A stretch of DNA of 9,456 nucleotides from Friedmanniella sp. (GTDB taxonomy: Bacteria > Actinomycetota > Actinomycetes > Propionibacteriales > Propionibacteriaceae), in contig JAOPXW010000075.1 in assembly GCA_025964935.1 (NCBI GenBank), positions 1 through 9,456 of the forward strand, read 5' to 3'. The position numbers and the translations under genes were made by a program. Under the pieces are notes generated by a model. That model ran no database searches, was not told the origin of the DNA, and worked only from the letters and a program-made list of their open reading frames with translations. Positions 6,282-9,456 of this stretch are shown piece after piece; position 1 is the stretch's first letter, and each line of letters begins with the position of its first letter.

Positions 6282-6569
6282 ATGACTGAGCCTGTCGAGG
6301 AGATCGACGTCCGCAACAACCCCGAGTCCAAGGCTGCCGCGAGCAGCATCCCCAGCCCGGTCGCCCGCGCCAGCGACGGCGGTCCCGAGCCCCGTGACGC
6401 CCCGGCGGCCGGCGAGCTGCCCGCCCCCACCAGCGGTGGCACCGCCGACGGCAACCCGGTCGCCGGTCTCGAGATCAGCGCCGAGGACGCCGAGGACGCG
6501 GTGGTGGCCAAGGACGCTCCCCTGGAGCCGGGCCAGGAGGGCCCCTACATCGCCCCCACCTCCTCCTAG
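6282..6569 (+). CDS. Small acidic, probably disordered protein (95 aa)
   Basis: I do not recognise a family. The 95-aa product starts MTEPVEEIDVRNNPESKAAA and is dominated by Ala, Pro, Gly, Ser, Glu and Asp. It has no Cys or Trp, almost no aromatics (one Tyr near the C-terminus) and only a few basic residues, so it should be acidic and largely unstructured. The region LEISAEDAEDAVVAKDAPLE (63-82) is the only stretch likely to form a helix. There is no signal peptide or membrane segment. Third codon positions are strongly G/C and the start has a clean TANNNT box 6 nt upstream, which supports it as a real gene. It lies between the divergent TfoX-like gene and cobQ, with a hairpin after it. The function is unknown. 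Confidence 0.7.
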   Translation: MTEPVEEIDVRNNPESKAAASSIPSPVARASDGGPEPRDAPAAGELPAPTSGGTADGNPVAGLEISAEDAEDAVVAKDAPLEPGQEGPYIAPTSS

Positions 6570-6616
6570 TCCGACCGCCGGGGCCCCCCGCCCGACCCGC
6601 TTCCCGGCTCGTTCTG

Positions 6617-6636
6617 GCGGGCCGGGGGCGGCCCGC
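6617..6636 (+). terminator. Hairpin between the small protein and cobQ
   Basis: GCGGGCC (6617-6623) pairs perfectly with GGCCCGC (6630-6636) over a GGGGGC loop. There is no T-tract. It ends 5 bp before the -10 box of cobQ, so it both separates the two units and occupies the -35 region of the cobQ promoter. Confidence 0.45.
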
Positions 6637-6641
6637 ACTCG

Positions 6642-6647
6642 TAAACT
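6642..6647 (+). promoter_or_regulatory. Candidate leaderless promoter of cobQ (TAAACT)
   Basis: TAAACT fits TANNNT and is followed by 6 nt and the GTG start at 6654. There is no ribosome-binding site. If the transcript is leaderless there is no room for a cobalamin riboswitch before cobQ. Confidence 0.5.
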
Positions 6648-6653
6648 CCTCCC

Positions 6654-8141
6654 GTGCCCTCCACCCCGAACCTCGCTGCGCCGGCGTCCGGGCTGCTGGT
6701 GGCCGGAACCTCCAGCGACGCCGGCAAGTCGCTGGTCGTCACCGGGCTGTGCCGGGCGCTGGCCCGCCGGGGGATCCGGGTGGCCCCCTTCAAGGCCCAG
6801 AACATGTCCAACAACTCGATGGTCTGCGCCGACGGGGCCGAGATCGGGCGGGCCCAGTACCTCCAGGCGCAGGCCGCCGGGGTGCCCGCCGAGTCCGCGA
6901 TGAACCCGGTCCTGCTCAAGCCCGGCTCCGACCGGCGCTCCCACGTCGTGCTCCGGGGTCGACCCGCCGGGACCCTGGAGGCCGGGGAGTACGCCACCGG
7001 CCGGCGGCACCTGGCCGAGGCGGCGTACGCGGCGTACGCCGAGCTCGGCGAGCGCTTCGACCTGCTCGTCTGCGAGGGCGCCGGCTCCCCCGCGGAGATC
7101 AACCTCCGGGCGGGTGACTACGTCAACCTGGGGCTGGCCCGCCGGTTCGGCCTGCCGGTCACGGTGGTCGGCGACATCGACCGCGGCGGGGTCTTCGCCT
7201 CCCTGTACGGCACGGTCGCCCTGCTGGAGGAGGCCGACCGGGTCCTGGTCCGGAGCTTCCTGGTCAACAAGTTCCGCGGCGACCCGGCGGTGCTGGCGCC
7301 GGGGCTGGCCGAGCTGACCCGGCGTACAGGGGTGCCGTTCGTCGGCGTCCTGCCCTGGCTGACCGGGGTCTGGCTGGACTCCGAGGACACCCTGCAGGTG
7401 GGGGCCTGGCGCCGGTCCGGCGCCGCGCCCGGCGCCCTGCGGGTGGCCGTGGTCCGCCTGCCGCGGGTCTCCAACATCACCGACGTCGAGGCGCTGGCCG
7501 CCGAGCCGGGGGTCGAGGTGCTGGTCACCGTCGACCCGGACGTGGTCGCCGGGGCCGACCTCGCTGTGCTCCCGGGGTCGCGGTCGACGGTCTCGGACCT
7601 GGGCTGGCTGCGCTCCACGGGCCTGGCCGCCGTGCTCACCGACCGTGCCGCCCGCGGTGCGGCCACCCTCGGGGTCTGCGGGGGCTACCAGATGCTGGCC
7701 GCCACCCTCGACGACCCGATCGAGTCCGGGGCGGGCGCGGTCGCCGGTCTGGGCCTGCTGCCGACCCGCATCGACTTCGCCGCCGCCAAGGTCCTCGGCC
7801 GACCGACCGGCACCTGGCGGGGGCACCCGGTGGCGGCGTACGAGATCCACCACGGCGTGGCCACGGTGACCGGCGCCGCCGAGCCCTTCCTCGACGGGGT
7901 CCGGGTCGGGTCGGTGTGGGGCACGATGTGGCACGGCAGCCTGGAGAGCGACGAGTTCCGCCGGGCGTGGCTCCGCGAGGTGGCGGCCACGGCCGGGTCG
8001 ACCTGGACCCCCGAGCCCGGCGCGGCCGCGTACGGGGCCCGCCGCGAGGCGATGATCGAGACCCTGGCCGACGCGGTCGACGAGCACGTCGACCTGGCCC
8101 GGCTGCTGGCCGACACCCGGGTCGCCGGAGCGCTGACATGA
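6654..8141 (+). CDS. cobQ: Cobyric acid synthase (adenosylcobyric acid a,c-diamide amidotransferase)
   Basis: A 495-aa glutamine-dependent amidotransferase that amidates four side chains (b, d, e, g) of adenosylcobyrinic acid a,c-diamide to give adenosylcobyric acid (EC 6.3.5.10), a late step of vitamin B12 synthesis. The N-terminal synthetase domain has the nucleotide-binding GTSSDAGKS (18-26), then FKAQNMSNNSMV (46-57), MNPVLLKP (83-90), CEGAGSPAEINL (140-151) and GDIDRGGVFASLYGT (173-187). The C-terminal class I glutaminase-like domain has LPGSRST (306-312), the nucleophile Cys342 in GVCGGYQML and His427 in MWHGSLES. The length is typical. The start is GTG 6654, six bases after a TAAACT box, so the message is probably leaderless. 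The stop overlaps the cobF start as ATGA. Confidence 0.96.
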   Translation: MPSTPNLAAPASGLLVAGTSSDAGKSLVVTGLCRALARRGIRVAPFKAQNMSNNSMVCADGAEIGRAQYLQAQAAGVPAESAMNPVLLKPGSDRRSHVVLRGRPAGTLEAGEYATGRRHLAEAAYAAYAELGERFDLLVCEGAGSPAEINLRAGDYVNLGLARRFGLPVTVVGDIDRGGVFASLYGTVALLEEADRVLVRSFLVNKFRGDPAVLAPGLAELTRRTGVPFVGVLPWLTGVWLDSEDTLQVGAWRRSGAAPGALRVAVVRLPRVSNITDVEALAAEPGVEVLVTVDPDVVAGADLAVLPGSRSTVSDLGWLRSTGLAAVLTDRAARGAATLGVCGGYQMLAATLDDPIESGAGAVAGLGLLPTRIDFAAAKVLGRPTGTWRGHPVAAYEIHHGVATVTGAAEPFLDGVRVGSVWGTMWHGSLESDEFRRAWLREVAATAGSTWTPEPGAAAYGARREAMIETLADAVDEHVDLARLLADTRVAGALT

Positions 8142-8923
8142 GCGTCCGGGTGCTGGTCGTCGGGATCGGGTCCGGCGTGCCGGGTCACCTCACCGGGGAC
8201 GCCGTCGCGGCCCTGGAGCAGGTGGACGTGTTCCTGGTCGCCGACAAGGGCGCGGCCAAGCACGACCTGGTGGCCCTGCGCAGCGAGCTGTGTCGGACGG
8301 TCATCAGCCACGACCGGTATCGCTTCGTCGAGGTCAGCGACCCCGAGCGGGGGCCGGACCGGGAGCGCGGCACCGAGGCCTACCGGGCCGGGGTGCTGGC
8401 CTGGCACCAGGCCCGCGCCCGGCGCTACGCCGAGGTCATCGCGGCCGAGGTGGGGTCCGACGGCACCGTCGGCTTCCTGGTCTGGGGTGACCCGGCCTTC
8501 TACGACTCGACCATCCGCATCGTCGACTCGCTGACCGCGTACGGGGTCGACCTCGAGCTGACCGTCGTCCCCGGGATCAGCAGCGTCCAGCTGCTCGCGG
8601 CGCGCCACCGGATGGTGCTCAACCGGGTCGGGCAGCCGGTGCACGTCACCACCGGACGCCGGCTCCTGGCGGAGTACGACCCGTCCCTGGGTGACGTGGT
8701 GGTGATGCTCGACGGCGACCTGACCTGCGCGGGTCTCGTGTCGGCCCACCCGGACCTGGAGATCTTCTGGGGGGCTCAGCTCGGCCTGCCCGACGAGGCC
8801 CTGGCCGCCGGCCCGCTCGCCGAGGTGCTGCCGGGCATCCAGGCCACCCGCGCCGACCTGCGCGCAGCCCGGGGCTGGGTGATGGACACCTACCTGCTGC
8901 GGCCACGGAGCCCCGGGGCGTGA
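8138..8923 (+). CDS. cobF: Precorrin-6A synthase (deacetylating), CobF
   Basis: A 261-aa SAM-dependent tetrapyrrole methyltransferase that methylates precorrin-5 at C-1 with loss of the acetyl group to give precorrin-6A (EC 2.1.1.152). This enzyme is specific to the aerobic cobalamin route. Family marks are VVGIGSGVPGHLT (7-19, the SAM-side glycine loop), ADKGAAKHDLVALR (35-48), WGDPAFYDSTIRI (116-128) and VVPGISSVQLLAAR (143-156). The ATG at 8138 overlaps the cobQ stop (ATGA), with GGAG (8127-8130) 7 nt upstream inside cobQ, so the pair is one translationally coupled operon. The other corrin-ring genes are not in the window. Its own stop overlaps a GTG (8920) that opens a 24-codon frame. The overlap architecture suggests that another gene once followed. 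Confidence 0.95.
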   Translation: MSVRVLVVGIGSGVPGHLTGDAVAALEQVDVFLVADKGAAKHDLVALRSELCRTVISHDRYRFVEVSDPERGPDRERGTEAYRAGVLAWHQARARRYAEVIAAEVGSDGTVGFLVWGDPAFYDSTIRIVDSLTAYGVDLELTVVPGISSVQLLAARHRMVLNRVGQPVHVTTGRRLLAEYDPSLGDVVVMLDGDLTCAGLVSAHPDLEIFWGAQLGLPDEALAAGPLAEVLPGIQATRADLRAARGWVMDTYLLRPRSPGA

Positions 8924-8994
8924 CCGACACCGCGACCCGACCCCGCCGCCCCGGCCCGCTGCGCGCGCTGGTCACCCTGCTGGGGGCGGGGTGA
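8920..8994 (+). pseudogene. Coupled 24-codon frame after cobF, possible stub of a lost gene
   Basis: GTG 8920-8922 overlaps the cobF stop as GTGA, exactly the spacing of true operon neighbours. The frame reads VTDTATRPRRPGPLRALVTL and LGAG, then TGA at 8992-8994. A short polar, Arg/Pro-rich start followed by a hydrophobic run looks like the N-terminus of a membrane protein whose remainder has been lost. It could also be a chance frame or a real micropeptide. No family can be assigned. Confidence 0.3.
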
Positions 8995-9017
8995 TCCGGC
9001 TGAGCCCGACAACGACA

Positions 9018-9134
9018 TCACTGCCAGGCCGACACCAGCCCGAGCACGAAGAGGATCGCACGGTCATCGAGCGGGGCGGCACGCCCTGCCCTGAAGAACG
9101 ACCACCAGTCGGCCCGCCTCCACGCCGGCCACGC
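9018..9134 (-). pseudogene. Opposite-strand frame resembling a protein C-terminus
   Basis: On the minus strand, an open stretch of 38 codons ends at TGA 9020-9018 and finishes DDRAILFVLGLVSAWQ, preceded by ADWWSFFRAGRAAPL. Its composition (Trp/Phe-rich, then a hydrophobic helix) looks protein-like. However, there is no upstream start: a stop lies at 9137-9135 and no ATG or early GTG is in frame. It may be the decayed 3' end of a gene or chance. The first third lies in the long hairpin at 9105-9161. Confidence 0.2.
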
Positions 9135-9161
9135 TCAGGGCCGGAGGCGGGCCACGACTGG
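9105..9161. terminator. Long hairpin between convergent cobF and the PPOX gene, likely bidirectional terminator
   Basis: CCAGTC (9105-9110) pairs with GACTGG (9156-9161), and GGCCCGCCTCC (9111-9121) pairs with GGAGGCGGGCC (9143-9153). Only a 2-nt bulge (AC, 9154-9155) separates the two stems, giving 17 bp. Inside, GGCC (9127-9130) can pair with GGCC (9139-9142) around ACGCTCAG. It is by far the strongest inverted repeat in the window and sits 50 nt beyond the PPOX stop. There is no T-tract on either side. An attachment or protein-binding site is a less likely alternative. Confidence 0.6.
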
Positions 9162-9210
9162 CGTCGCGAGATCAGGGTGGATGACATGGTCGCCCGGCGA
9201 GGTTCTCGGG

Positions 9211-9456
9211 TCAGCCGCGCCCCATGATCTTCTCGACGTCCATGACCAGCACCACCCGCAGCGGGTTCTCCCGGGGCGGGCGGTAGCGCTCGGTGTAGCG
9301 GCGTACGGCGTCGGCCACCGCCTCGGGGTCGCGCTCGACGTGCAGCGGCCCGCTCAGGGTCAGCCACCGGGCCCGGTCGACCTGGCACAGGGCCCCGACC
9401 GCGCCGTCCCGCCCGGCCAGCCGGGCCTTGACCGACTCCCCGCTGGTGATGACGCG
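9211..9456 (-). CDS. PPOX-class oxidoreductase, probably F420-dependent (C-terminal 81 aa, enters from the right edge)
   Basis: The last 81 residues of a split-barrel flavin/F420-binding protein of the pyridoxamine 5'-phosphate oxidase superfamily. The visible part begins RVITSGESVKARLAGRDGAV, continues CQVDRARWLTLSGPLHVERD (a beta-strand pair usual in the F420-dependent Rv1155-like group), then AVADAVRRYTERYRPPRENP, and ends RVVLVMDVEKIMGRG with TGA at 9213-9211. The RVVL...V.KI.G ending is the usual final strand of these proteins. The start and most cofactor contacts lie outside the window, so FMN, haem or F420 use cannot be decided; F420 is favoured because the group is common in actinobacteria. 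It is convergent with the cobQ-cobF operon, with the long hairpin between. Confidence 0.75.
   Translation of the reverse strand, partial: RVITSGESVKARLAGRDGAVGALCQVDRARWLTLSGPLHVERDPEAVADAVRRYTERYRPPRENPLRVVLVMDVEKIMGRG

Larger units (their letters stand above)
8995..9210. other. Intergenic region without an intact gene
   Basis: These 216 bp between the coupled stub and the PPOX stop contain the 17-bp hairpin and the opposite-strand C-terminus-like frame listed separately. The + strand frame from GTG 8991 to about 9227 is Pro/Arg-rich with no protein character. I see no riboswitch, tRNA or promoter here. Confidence 0.5.

Noticed and set aside
7022..7041. GCGTACGCGGCGTACGCC repeat inside cobQ
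   Set aside because: It simply encodes Ala-Ala-Tyr repeated (AYAAYA) in a helix and needs no other explanation.
5721..8087. Very long open frame (about 788 codons) on the minus strand opposite cobQ
   Set aside because: It is a mirror of the cobQ codon structure in a GC-rich genome. The translation is low-complexity Gly/Arg/Asp/Gln-rich with no domains, and the opposite strand has unmistakable cobQ.
8991..9227. Plus-strand frame of 78 codons after cobF
   Set aside because: Pro/Arg-rich, reads through the hairpin and into the antisense of the PPOX gene, with no ribosome-binding site or protein-like pattern.

Overview
The window is very GC-rich on both strands. It has GTG starts, ATGA/GTGA stop-start overlaps, several apparently leaderless promoters (a TANNNT box about 6 nt before the start codon) and an aerobic cobalamin gene (cobF). 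Together these point to an actinobacterial (Actinomycetota) chromosome. The exact family cannot be fixed from the sequence; a Propionibacteriales-like genome is a guess. There are no rRNA or tRNA genes, insertion sequences, phage genes or CRISPR arrays.

Region 1 (1-3455, minus strand) reads from right to left: a CGNR zinc-finger regulator, a fold-type-I aminotransferase overlapping it by GTGA, a gap of about 180 bp, then the alpha subunit and the start of the beta subunit of a branched-chain 2-oxoacid dehydrogenase E1 (overlapping by ATGA; beta runs off the left edge). The aminotransferase could make 2-oxo acids from amino acids and the dehydrogenase could oxidise them to acyl-CoA, but that link is inferred from position only.

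Region 2 (3456-4660, plus strand) holds a divergent EamA/DMT exporter. The regulator-exporter interval carries three copies of GTCATGA at 46- and 23-bp spacing around a good promoter (TTGACT-N17-TAATGT). This is a convincing candidate operator array for the CGNR protein. The exporter ends inside a tandem repeat of about 25 bp that continues downstream.

Region 3 (4658-6569) holds a 369-aa protein I do not recognise, a convergent TfoX/Sxy N-terminal-domain protein, and a divergent 95-aa acidic, apparently disordered protein. The last two look leaderless.

Region 4 (6654-8994, plus strand) is a cobalamin operon: cobQ (cobyric acid synthase, apparently leaderless) and cobF (precorrin-6A synthase), joined by ATGA. 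cobF is followed by a coupled GTG start whose frame closes after 24 codons, possibly the stub of a lost third gene. The next 216 bp have no intact gene but contain a long hairpin and an opposite-strand frame that reads like a protein C-terminus.

Region 5 (9211-9456, minus strand) is the C-terminal part of a PPOX-class (probably F420-dependent) oxidoreductase that enters from the right edge.
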